Below, piece by piece: positions 44,327 to 56,200 of a stretch of 64,000 nt of DNA. The notes beneath the pieces were generated by a model that worked only from the letters and a program-made list of their open reading frames with translations, made no database searches and was not told the DNA's origin. This stretch comes from Heliocidaris tuberculata (Eukaryota > Echinodermata > Echinoidea > Camarodonta > Echinometridae): the NCBI GenBank assembly GCA_025618425.1, contig CM046838.1, positions 9,038,151-9,102,150 of the forward strand, written 5' to 3'. The translations under genes and the position numbers were made by a program. Position 1 is the first letter of the stretch; each line of letters opens with the position of its first letter.

Positions 44327-45541
44327 TATAGAGGCGCTTAGCGCCTTCGGCGCTTGCGTTTGCCAGAATGATAACTTCTCACCCTTTGGACCCCCCCCCT
44401 TTTTTTTAAAACCTGGATCCGCCCTTGATATCCCATCTGGGGGCGCAAAATTTATCAAGCTCCTGCCTTATGCGGGGGGGGGGGGCAAAGCAACTAGAAT
44501 CAATTAATGGTTAACACTTTAAAAAAAACGCCATTGGGGGCGCAAAATAATTATGCGAGGGAGCAAAGCGACCGAGCTTTAGAAAATTTTTGCATTTCAA
44601 ACCCTGTTAAACACCATTTCTTACCCATTTTGTCTTTGACTGGGGCACAAATATTCCTCAAAGACCATAAATTTTCTTGTATTTTTTCCCCTTTTCTTTC
44701 TCTATTTTGCGTTTTTTGCGCCCCCTTCAAGTGCCGCCCGGGGCATGTGCCCCCTCTGCCCCCCCCCCCCGTAGATACGCCACTGCGTCGTTGTGACTTG
44801 TTATTGATAAAAGTTTTATGAAACAGGGCGTAGTACTTAGAACTATTTGAAAATTGATTATATTGTCTTTTATAACCAGTCCCAAAAAGATCTGCAATTC
44901 TTTAGTTTGAAAGTTGAATATGATTTGAAGAAATCCAAGGCTTGCATGAGACATTCATTCTGTAAAATTTCATGTGACATTTACTTCATCAGCATGTTGA
45001 TCAGTAACTTCAAGATATTCTTGTTTCATTTTATAAATTATTTTAATGTATTACCATTGTTTTTCATGCTATGCATTTTTAATCTGTAAATTACACAATA
45101 TCAGCCTTTAGCTGCTTGTTTGGTGAAGTTTTTGACAATAAACCAATTCGTTTTTGACAATAAACCAATAAGATGCTTTCTTCAATGTACATGTAAACAT
45201 AAACAAGAACATATCAGCATCAAGCAGTATGAGACATGACATTGCGCATTCTTTTGCATATCAGTTAGGTAATTTGGATCCTCTGAACTAAGTTGAGTTT
45301 GTCAAAGTAATCGCTTTTTATAAAGGAATTATTAGCCAGATTTTGCTCGCTCACATAACTGAATTTATTGAATACTGACGTTACTAACAACACTACGAAA
45401 ACGGTACATCAAAATTAAAATGTGTATTACAAGTTAAGAAGAGATCAGAAAATAAAGTGATTCTCTCGCTGAAATACAAGTTAATTGGCTCGGATGCTTT
45501 GCCCCAACCCCCCCCCCCCCTTCCTCCTCCCCCTGATATCC

Positions 45542-45544
<3 letters not shown>

Positions 45545-45592
<48 letters not shown>
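45545..45592. repeat. (TA)n microsatellite
   Basis: Uninterrupted TA run of nearly 50 bases next to a C-run. Confidence 0.95.
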
Positions 45593-45593
<1 letters not shown>

Positions 45594-46075
45594 CATGGCC
45601 GTCGATAATGTTGTCAGCGAGTAGAGAGTGAAAAATTGTGACATTACAGAAATCATGCTGAAATCATGAGTTCCTTAAAATCTTCATTGGATTGAACCAT
45701 GAAACTTGTTTTTCTCCGTTCTAGAGTATGATTGAACAAATAACTAGCTCAATTTATCCATGTTTCATTACACAACCAAAATGTCTTGAGAGTAGACTAC
45801 ACAGAGAATAACCACCAAAATTAATATTCAATATATACACATTCAGTGCGGTCAACGGAAATCTCTGCACAAAAAACAAAAACAAAAACAAAAACAAAAA
45901 CGAGTGTAAAATGAATGGACATGTAAAGTCGAATTTCTCTTACTTACAAATCCACTCTACTTTACAAATATCATCTACTTTACAAAATGTCTACCTTTCT
46001 CTCTCTCTCTCTCTCTCACTGTCTCTTTCTGTTCCCTATCTGCCTCTATCTCTTTCTCTCCATTTTTTTCTCTGA

Positions 46076-46093
46076 CTCACACACACACGCGCA

Positions 46094-46128
<35 letters not shown>

Positions 46129-46135
46129 CACACAT
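46076..46135. repeat. (CA)n microsatellite after a CT-rich tract
   Basis: CT run near 46001-46016, then an ACAC run with a few G interruptions. Confidence 0.93.
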
Positions 46136-47580
46136 ACGCACGCACACCTATTTGCCCTTCCTCCCTTTCTCTCTCAATTTCTTTATGCATTTACTTACTA
46201 TGAAGTTTTAGTTGACTTGACTTTTTATGAACCTAAAAAAGTTCTCTCCGTTTAATTTTTATTGTGGATTAGTGTTCCCATGTTGTCTCCGAACAATTTC
46301 AGCTCCGTTTGCTCCTAAAGGAACTTCGAGCATTTTGCATAATTTGTATAAATAAAAAACGTCACAAAAACGTCCCAATGTTAAACCACCCAAGACAACT
46401 TATACACTATATGCGTGCTGCACCCAATGCTAAGTGTTGTTATCTTGGGCAATGAAACCTGTGATACAATTCCTTGGTATATCATCCATTCATTGCATCA
46501 CAGTTTATACTGCATGAGATGAATAACACACTGGATTTTTATATGCAAATTATCCAAATATTTGCTCAAGGTTGTCCAATAGGCAACAAAGCTGAAAATG
46601 TTCTTTGACTACTTACGATTACAAATCCACATAAAATTTCAGCAGACAGAACTTTTCTAGGTTCACTGTTGGCTGCATAGTAGCGTCAAGTGGAGTATTT
46701 GGCCCCATTTGAACATTATTCTCTTTCCCTATGTCTGTACTTTCCACTCAAAAGCCTATATACAACACCATAACACCACATGCATAATTGCATATAAGCC
46801 CACAGAGTAAGCTCAATACAACAGTAAAAACAACAATTATCAATACAAAAAGCCAGTCTGGATTTGACAAAAAATGTGCCACATTTTAATAATTTTGTAC
46901 AGACACACACAAGAGAAAAATCTGTAGAGAGTTAACAAAGAGAATGAGGAAAAAAGTTTAAATAAATATTGAGATATATAAAAATGAACATCAAATCTTT
47001 CTCTTGAACAGGAACAATCCACAATTATGAAGGAGACAGAGAAAGCAATCAATGAAAACCTATCGATAAAGGCCTACAATCCTATCAATTATAACATAAC
47101 AATAAGAGGCAAAATTATGGGTTCAGAATTAACAAATAAAGTCAACGACATGTCAATATAAAAATTGATTTTATCCAGTCCATAATGATTATCTTCACCA
47201 ACTGAATGCAGAAAGCACTGGAGAATACCACATAAATCAATTGAACATTGTTGCCAGGATACAATTCAAATACTCATAAAGGACATAAAGTTCTCCAGTA
47301 TCTTCTTATTGGGAAACAAATCTAATAATGGCAAGTTGGTAAATATTCCAGCAACTTAATATTCTCGAGAACTGCAATTGTATCAGTATCAGATCCTGTA
47401 ATTTCATTATATATAAAGAACAGATATATCGAAAGACATCAAAGTCTGGTACCTATACGGCTTCCATCCGGAATCTATGCACTGAAATTGTAAATGCTGG
47501 TTACCTCATCTTACCAACTCAAAAACATTCAACAATAAACTACAGATACAAATAAATGTTTCTACTTTTGCCCAGATGAG

Positions 47581-47790
47581 TACGGTAAAACCAGAAACTT
47601 TCGTGCTCATTTAATGTTCGTAAATTTCGCGACTGGTTCAGATTTGCGAAATCACCGAATCATAATTGATGTAACACAAAATTTTTGCAAATCGCGAAAG
47701 TTTCTTGCTGTGAAAATGGCTGTTATTTATAATTCATGAACATTTCATGTCGCGAACGTTTCATGTCACGAACGTTTCTGGTTTTACGTA
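47581..47790. mobile_element. Miniature inverted-repeat element, TACGTAAAACCAGAAACG ends
   Basis: TACGGTAAAACCAGAAAC at the left and the inverted TACGTAAAACCAGAAACG at the right. The interior is rich in TTCGCGA/TCGCGAA and CATGAACATTTCATGTCGCG-type inverted repeats. No coding capacity. Confidence 0.78.
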
Positions 47791-49533
47791 TGTTAAAAGC
47801 GTTACAATTTTTCAGTACATTACATTTGTAATGAAGAGCCATTTATGAGATGAATCGTAAAGTCCTGCCTTCTCTACATTATTTTGAAATGTTTCTCTTT
47901 CGTGTATCTACAATATATTCTTTCAGATGTAACAGAGGAGAATTCAATAAAATAAAGAAGAGATGATGAATACAACTGCTTCAACAATAATGCTCGGCAT
48001 AAGAATACTAAATGTTTACCTTTGTTCCTATGCTAAGCCATGGTACTTATATTATTTACATTGTTTTAGTTACAGATAGATGTGCAGTTAAGGTACAATC
48101 TTCTTTCATAGTACTCATGCCTTTGTATCTTGATTTCCAAATTAGATTAAAATTGGAATATGATATCAGAATTCTAATTTTTGAATTAGATGTACCAGAT
48201 TTGATTTCCAACCAAGGTGCATGTACCACATCAGAATACCAAATTGGATTTTGACATTACAATTCCAAATTGCATTTTAAAGTAGGACTTCTAAATTGGA
48301 TTAGATCTTCAAATCGGATATCAATGTGAAATTTTCAAATAATTCGAATTTCAAAATTTAGATTTTTAAATAAGACAACCTGAAAGATAAAGACAAATGT
48401 TGACAATAAAACTACCTTCTCTCCTTAAATCCTACATTTTTGAAATGAAATTTTTAATTTCCAATCTTAAAGAACTGTTATACCCTCCCTCTTTTGAGTA
48501 GAATTGATGATAAATTACAATCGAAACGTGTGGAAATTAAGCAAAATAAAGGCCTTAATGGACGGAAAAGCAATCCGATAATACACTTTCTAGCTCATGA
48601 TTATTTTTATCACGCATTGAAATAATTTGTCATTACCAAGGCCATTATAATTCAAAATGTCTCTCGGGTAACTCACATAGATCAAGAGTAACTGGGGGAA
48701 AGGACAGGTAATGGGTGGAATTTGAAAATCTATCTCCTTTTCTGATGATCTTTGAATTTCTCAACCCAAATGACACCTTAAAAAGCACTGCCCAGACAGG
48801 ACTATTTTACTAATCACTATTTTCATGCACACCCAATGTGTGTCCCATACAGAATTAACCTACATGATTCATTCACTTATGACCTACAAAATTTTGGTGA
48901 AACACAAGCCTACAAGAACTTGCAAATGTTGTTTTTGTGAAGGTTATTTTATGTCCAATTAATGGTCTGAACTGGCACTAACTAGAAGTGTAGTATTGGC
49001 CTGCTGATATGCAAGGAAAACCCTTGCATGACAAAATACACATAACTACTGACAAATATCATTATATTAAAGCACCAATCACTAAAATGGTGATAAAACA
49101 ATTTCAGGAAAATATATCTCTTCAATAAAATGAAGAAAAAATTAAGAGAAAGAGAACTGACATGTTAAAATTATAGACTTTATGTACTACAAGACTGCAC
49201 AAGACACAAAAATATGCCATAAATAGTTTTTTTTATGAATTTCTCTAAACAAAGTTGTACAACATTCAATAAATTCCTAAATACACATGATTTTCTACCA
49301 ATATACATTGTACAGGTACAATGTAAACATTGTACAGAGGTGAATTCATATTTGTTCAACATTATAATACAAAATACATGGTACACTTCATTTTTCCCAC
49401 CTTTTGCTTCAATAATTTAGAAGGCAAATGCTGCCTCATGAGTCAAACCAGGTTTCAAATACAAGGTCATCTTCTACGTCATTGTACCTGTACATCTTTG
49501 TTGAAATCCTGGAGTAGCTCATTGCTACTATGC

Positions 49534-49751
49534 AATAAGCCAGTTTGTAAATACAGTTTGCGCATGTGCAGATAAAGGTCATTTGTACCGAGTACAATTG
49601 ACCTTTATACGCTGTCATTTTGTACGCACCATGATGCCCGCACCAGTATAATTTTACTTGTTAAACAAGTAGCGCGGCCACCAAAACAGGGGCGGTTGCG
49701 CAAACAAATAGGGGTCATTTGTACCATGTACTAATTACGAACTGGCTTATT
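49534..49751. mobile_element. Miniature inverted-repeat element, AATAAGCCAGTTTGTAA ends
   Basis: AATAAGCCAGTTTGTAA at the left pairs with TTACGAACTGGCTTATT at the right. GTCATTTGTACC is repeated inside. A TA duplication would result if the element starts at AGCCAG, as in mariner-type elements. It lies in the probable SSBP 3' region. Confidence 0.78.
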
Positions 49752-52700
49752 AGAATATTTGGGACTTACTGATGTCAGCAGCAGAATTATCAAAGAAACA
49801 CATTATGTACAAGAGTGTATGACTAAGAATGAGAGTTTGGGTGATATTCAACTTGTCTTGGTTACATAAAAAGAGAAGAAATAAGTAGGGTGTACAAACG
49901 AGTTGTAAGTTTGGACAACAAAAGGACAAAATACAAAAATGATGTCTTAAAAATCCTGATACAAAAAGCTGGATGAATATTTTTCTTCAAAATGCCAATC
50001 AGATTTGGTTGTCCAGGAATGGCTTTATTTTGAGGTCTTTAGAGGGCTTTCAATATTAATGATATAACGGCATTATAGCCCTTAATTTCAACAATGGCAA
50101 GCAACTGTTTATTCCCTTTCCTCACTGACAAACCAACAATTCTTCAGGATGAACTTTGAAGTTGTGACCAATTACTGAAGTGATAACAGTTTCAATGATG
50201 TTCCTTTGAAAGTAATATTTGGATTATAAGTATAGTCTTTTGAGGTTGCTCATGTAGAGAAGGGGACGTACATGTAGCCCATATACAAACTGAAGATTTG
50301 GGGATTTCCAGGGGGAAAGAGCTTAAATGTCGATTGCAATAAACTCTACCTTTGTTCTTACATCACTGTTTGGAAGTATATGTAATGGGACTACAAGTAA
50401 GACTCACTTATAATCAACCACTGGACAGTATGTTGTAATTGCATAGATCGTTTGGGACAATTCCCAATAATATTTTTCTTCAATTAAAAGTAACTGGAAT
50501 TTCCTTCAAAAGAACAAAAAGGAGGAAATATTCTCTGAGTTGCACCTTGTCTGACCAACCCACATTGTACAATAAATGCATGTAGAAGATAGATTACGAT
50601 AAAGAGCTAATTATCTTTAAACAAATCTCTTTTTCTTTGGGAGTCTACAGAAGGAAATTGGGCTGCAAACACGACATAATATTGGTACTACCGGTATATT
50701 CATTAATGAAAACCCAGTCAAACATCAACAACCTTCCCCCTCCCCCCCCCCCTCCTGTTTTTTTTCACCTTTATCAAAATGACAAACAAACAAATGAGAA
50801 ATACAAAATAGATTATGAGAGAAAAATTACAGTGAAAGAATAAATGAAATGCTGACCCTGTACAGATATACATGTAACAACAATCCAAAATGTGGATTTA
50901 TTAATTACAAATATTTGACAAATTTCTTTTCCTTATAGTCATACAGCTATCCCAAATTAGGAGAAAACAACAGTCATTAAAGTGTGCTTTTCCCAGAATC
51001 ATGCAGCCATACACTTTAGCCCACCTGATGAGAGTTGTAGTATGGGACCAAAATAAAAAGTATGTTCTTCATCTTTCTGAACAAGTTTGTGAATAATAAA
51101 TTTACAAATTACCCAACAAAGCAACATATTACATCAACATGTTAAGTACCATGCTCTCCCTTACTATACAACACAACTTCAATACTGTTGCTATGCTGGG
51201 CATGTAAAGTCATGTACTGGACCAGATTTAGGGTCAAGGATATAGTGGTTGAAGGATTTTGAGACACTATATTGGAGTATTCATCTGTGTGCAATTTTAA
51301 CCAGTTTATTACATAATGCATGTTAAGTGAAATCTCAAAAAGGATTTACAGGCCCTACAAGGCAGATGACCAGAGTTAAGAACAGTGCCTATATAACTGT
51401 ACTCATCATGATTTTCAACAATATATACACCATGAGAACCACTGTCCAGGACTATCCTTGATATACTTGCAACTGATACATTGCAAATCGTTTAACTTCA
51501 TGTGTGATTATAGTGCAGCAATGACTTTGTTTCTGTTTACATGTAATTTTTTTCTCCAATCAAACAAGATTTGGAAGAAAAAAAAATCATGAAGTTGCCA
51601 TGTAAGAAAAGCAAGACTGCTTTAAAAGTTCTTGAAATTTGTTTTGTAACTCTTCAGGTTTCTGTGAGCATAACACCTGTACATCTTCATCTATGTCATA
51701 GACCAAAAATAAAATCCCAAGGAATTTGAAAGGATATGTATGAAAATGTTTTTTGTGTTTTGTTTTTGAAGACTGGGCAGGTCAGTGCAACTACAGATAT
51801 TAAATAACTCATGTGTATGTCTTATACATATTCAGAACATAATATGTCAAAAGAATAAATTACACAAGGACTTATTAATTACAGTGATAATGACTTTGTA
51901 CAATGGTCAGCATCAAATATGAACATCAGAGATTCATTGCTTCAAGAGTTAATCGACAACAATTCACAGAAAGGCCTTTTTAATGGAATCATTCTTTGAT
52001 ATGTACTTTGATGTGTATACTAAAATTGTGTACAAGAAGATTTATTGTTGGAGGTAAAATGAAGGACCCTAGTAAGTTCTCTATGACATCAGGGATCTGT
52101 TCTCACCAAACTAAGTTGTCTTTAAGAACTCATGACAATGGTGCAGCCACACAAAGAAAAATAGTTTGTTTCATGGAAATTTGGGCCAAGGTTTTTATGC
52201 AAGAATTAAAGCTTTCACTTTGCATGATTCGTATACCAAAAATAATCACAGGCCATTGCCTAGGGCTATGAGACAGGTTGATCATCAAAAGATCTTTTAT
52301 GTCTTATGCATGGGAACCTAGAACAACTCCTTAATATGGAATGAACAGCCCTTCACATATCTCATGTAATACTGCATTGAAGACAGACATATCAAAGGCC
52401 ACTGCTCCACATGAAAGTAACCTGAGATGTCCCCTGCTGAGAGCTAAAATGGCATGAACTCAGTGGTATAGGATATGAGCTAATGCCCTTCTGGCTCTCA
52501 GCAGATGACATACATATGTTGTATTATGCTATACCAATGTGCAGCAGAATTCACAAGGCCCAGTCTGCCTCACAAAACATACTAAATTAGCAAAATTCAT
52601 ATGTTTTAGGTCCCAAAGCATTTTGCTACACATCAGTGGAAAAATCATATTACTCAGATTAATTTCTTGTGGAAATCGAGCACTTTGCATTAGCTCTTCA

Positions 52701-53170
52701 TACGGCTAAGTTATATGTGTTGCGTAGCTCCATCATAAAGTGCCACTTTCGTTGGTGCCAAATGTTGGTGTGGGGCCATAATGGAACCAAGGTCCCATGA
52801 CATTGTTCTGTTAGGGCTGTATTGGGAGCAAATCCTGCACGTAAACGCTGTTTGGGGTCTATGTTGTCAGTGCCATCCTGTATACCATAACCAAGGAGTG
52901 TAATCCCACATACTGTTAACGTTGTGTTGGGGCTGTGCTGTGTGAACAACATGATCCCGAATGTCATTATCAGGCTGTGTAAAGTGCGCAATCCCACATG
53001 TGTTACTGTTGTATAGAGGTTGTGCTAAAAAGCACGATCCCACAGTAATCGTTGTTTTGAGGCAATACATTGCGCGGTGAATCTCCAGGAAGATCAGATC
53101 GCTTCCTCCGTCTCCAAAGCGAAAGTTGACAAGCAGAATTGGGATTGTGAGGAGGGGGAAGGGGGATGTA

Positions 53171-53293
53171 TTATTGCATGAAGTATTCCGGATGATCAGA
53201 CCCCGGTGTGTCCTTCTCAAATCTCTTAGCCTCTTCTTGCATTGTCTCCTTAATTTTGAGTATAGCTGCTGACTCATTCTGGTCCTGTGGACA
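53171..53293 (-). CDS. SSBP: SSBP terminal coding exon with helical C-terminus
   Basis: After a pyrimidine-rich tract and ATGCAG the frame stays open for 40 residues to TAA, with no frame break from the preceding phase-0 exon. It reads CPQDQNESAAILKIKETMQE and continues with a charged stretch ending HPEYFMQ. The charged, helix-prone segment looks coding and not random. A second in-frame acceptor nine bases further in (CCACAG before GACCAG) could drop three residues. Assignment to SSBP rests on phase, spacing and coding quality; it is not the vertebrate MTMSV-type ending I know. Confidence 0.75.
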   Translation of the reverse strand, partial: CPQDQNESAAILKIKETMQEEAKRFEKDTPGSDHPEYFMQ

Positions 53294-56200
53294 CTGCATA
53301 GATAGGAAGCAAGATAAAATAGATATATAGACATGGTAAAATGACCAAAGAATTGCAATAGGACAAGATTACTATCATAGTGAACATGTGTGCATTGATA
53401 CAAATAAGATGTATAAATTTCCTCAATAAATTGAGAGTTCACTATTTCTTCACTAAATTCATGATAAAATAAGAATACTTGATTTTCAATACTGACAAGA
53501 AATAATTCAGATGATATGAAAGGGGGCATAAATCATAACTTCTATTTCAATGGCGTTCACCTGAACAAGTGCATGAAATAGTCAATAATCCTTTTTTTCA
53601 CTCCCTGTAAAGCATACATTTCACATTACATTATCATTGAATTAGCATATTACTATGCCACTGATACATCAACAATAAAATTGATTAAGAAGTGAACAAA
53701 TAAGTGTAAAAGATGCAATTGTTTGAATCACAGTTGAAACAACAGTGCAGATTAATTCAAAGTTGCAGTTAATACATATAAATGTGAATTTTCTCCTTTG
53801 ATTTCCTAATACCTCTACATTTGAGCATTTTACTCCAAGAAAGAAGTGAGAAAAGGAGCTGTCTTTTGGTATGCAACAATTATATCAACCAGCAATCTTC
53901 CAACATGCAAAACAGAAAGAAAAAGAGTGCCACTTGCTTGTATTTGGTAAGGCTTAATCAAAACAATAGATTGTGTAGGTGGATATCTGCCTTATTCATG
54001 CTACATATACAAGGACAATAATCTATAAACACTGGATTCAACCAACCGCAGCAGCTGAGTTCTCAAAACGAAGATAACATTGTGCATTGTTCTATCCATA
54101 TTTTTTTTTTAATTCACCAGCAGCTTCTAATGTCATAAAAATAATTTCTGCATTGCAATAATCATCTCAATTACAGTTCAGTGGTTGAATCTGTAACTCC
54201 TTGTAGCATGATTATCCATGGTAATTCTCATGTGAAACAATTTCCTACCCAATCAATGGTATATCAACCAAAGATGAAATGTTTTTCTTTTTATCCTAAG
54301 TAGCACTGAAAAGAAATTTGTCTTTCCTTGTGCTTCATCAGCCGGATACACTTGACATTCAAATATTCGACCAATTTGATGTTTATCACCTCCATCATCA
54401 TCACTATTTCATGAATATAACTCTATTGAGAACCACCCCTACAATTACAAAGTAAAGTTTGAAAAAAGATAGAAGTGAAAAAATGATCTATGTGAGATAA
54501 AGAAATCTATACCCACTCTGCAGATTGCTGTCTGCTCCTAATTAACAACCTCAAAAGGGAATTTTACATCACTTGTACAATCCCCTTCTTAACTCATATT
54601 CATTTCGAGGAAATCATACTTTCTAAATATTCTTGAAAGTGAAAGTGTTCACTGACACATATTTTTGAGACAAAAGTGTATCAAACTGTTGTGACGATGG
54701 ATAATAACCAATTTAGCAAGACGTGTCATGACACGTATCTAGACATTTTATTACCCATTGTACAACCTGATAGTCGTGTGAATTTTTTAAATTTCACATA
54801 AGAACGTAGTGTCCAGAGTACCCAATAACCAATTCCATCTAACAAATCTAATCTACAAATGTGCTATAACAAAACAAAACGAAAAAAAATTTGCTGCTCT
54901 ATAGTTTGTTTGGTAACAAGGACAAAAAAAGCAGTGCATTTTGTGTATATTAAGCATTTGATAAGAATAGCAAAATTGAACAAAAAGAGAAGTGAGGACT
55001 TGGGATATAGTTAGGACATGTAAGAAAAAGGCACTCACCTAATCGTTTAATGCTGATATTCAATTTAGAAGACCGCCAACTGTGGACAAAATTATTTTGA
55101 TTGGGAAAATTTGTCATTTCTGACTGTCAGCTGTTAGTATAAACTCAGTTTTCAGGTTAATGAAACCATCACCAAAGATTGGATTATAGTGCATAACAAA
55201 AAAACTCCACTGGTTACCAACAGCATCTCAGAAAAATAAGTTTTTGATTTTTGGAGGTTAAAAAAGTGTTTATTGGTAGTGCCTTTTGTAAATACAGTGC
55301 CCTCAATAGAGTTTTATTAATGATTTGGGATGATTTCATTTCATAGATAGTTATGTTGATGAAGATAAAGATTACACTACTTTGAGAATATAGGGTTACG
55401 GATATGCTTCAGTAAGTTCGAAAAGAAATTACTTAAAAAAGTAAAGTCTTGCCTATTTTGATCTTCCATACACACAACAGAATACTGATTAACATCTAGC
55501 ATGTAGATATGTTCTTAATCTTACCTTAGCTTAGCAAACCTGAAAACTATTTTATTTAATGTATATCTTGTTACCACTAGATCTTCTTTACATCTAATGA
55601 AAATCTATTAGCCTGGTACCATAAAAAATCCAAATGTTTTCGCCAATAAAGAATATGAATATATATTCAGAACATTCTGCTCTGTGTCTCACTCAATTTC
55701 GTTCCTAAATGATTTCATTACAATATGATAATATAAACCCGTATACATATTCTGTTAAGTAATATATATTACATACAATATATTCATTGTTATAATATTA
55801 AAACAGTAAACAATATGCATATTGGCAAAACAGAGCTGCAATAAGCAGACCATAACTCAGGAGTCAACAATTCAAATGAATTCCACTATCAGTCCACTAA
55901 AATAAGCACCATCCAGAGTTTCAAGCCAAAATCCCATATCGTTAATAGCCAACTCTTAACTGTCCTTTATATTTCAAAATGAATCAACAAGTCCCTGACA
56001 CAGATTTCTTCCATGAACTCCATATAGGAAACAATGCATCACATGATTACCAAAACCATGCTTGTCACCATATCTACCAAGTGTACCAAGAAAGCAAGAA
56101 ACCCTTGAAAATAAAAGTGGGTCTATCAGCCACAAGATCATTTGACAACCATCCACCAGCTCTTACAATCACGTAATCAGATAAATAAGCAGCATTTCCA

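Larger units (their letters stand above)
40759..44785. mobile_element. 4-kb hAT-type element or nest with 8-bp target duplication
   Basis: CAGTTGCGTATCTAGG at the left end pairs with the complement of the right end (CAGTGGCGTATCTACGG). CGTCGTTG is duplicated exactly at 40751-40758 and 44786-44793. Inside are a fully bounded second insertion (41749-42507), other element-like ends (GGCGGATCCAGG near 41227, CCTGGATCCGCCC near 44411) and G/C runs. No hAT transposase is recognisable. Confidence 0.85.
45700..53170 (-). other. AT-rich region downstream of the SSBP stop, probable 3' UTR in its right part
   Basis: No coding region is supportable. Minus-strand AATAAA hexamers (TTTATT on the + strand) occur at several places, for example near 52041, 51303, 50885, 50110 and 50020, so the poly(A) site cannot be fixed. 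The sequence has far fewer transposon ends than the rest of the window, apart from the inverted-repeat elements near 47.6 and 49.6 kb. Microsatellites lie near 46.0-46.15 kb. Confidence 0.4.

Noticed and set aside
52867..53529. 220-residue minus-strand open frame over the SSBP terminal exon
   Set aside because: It is in another frame from the splice-consistent SSBP frame, crosses the exon border and has no recognisable features.
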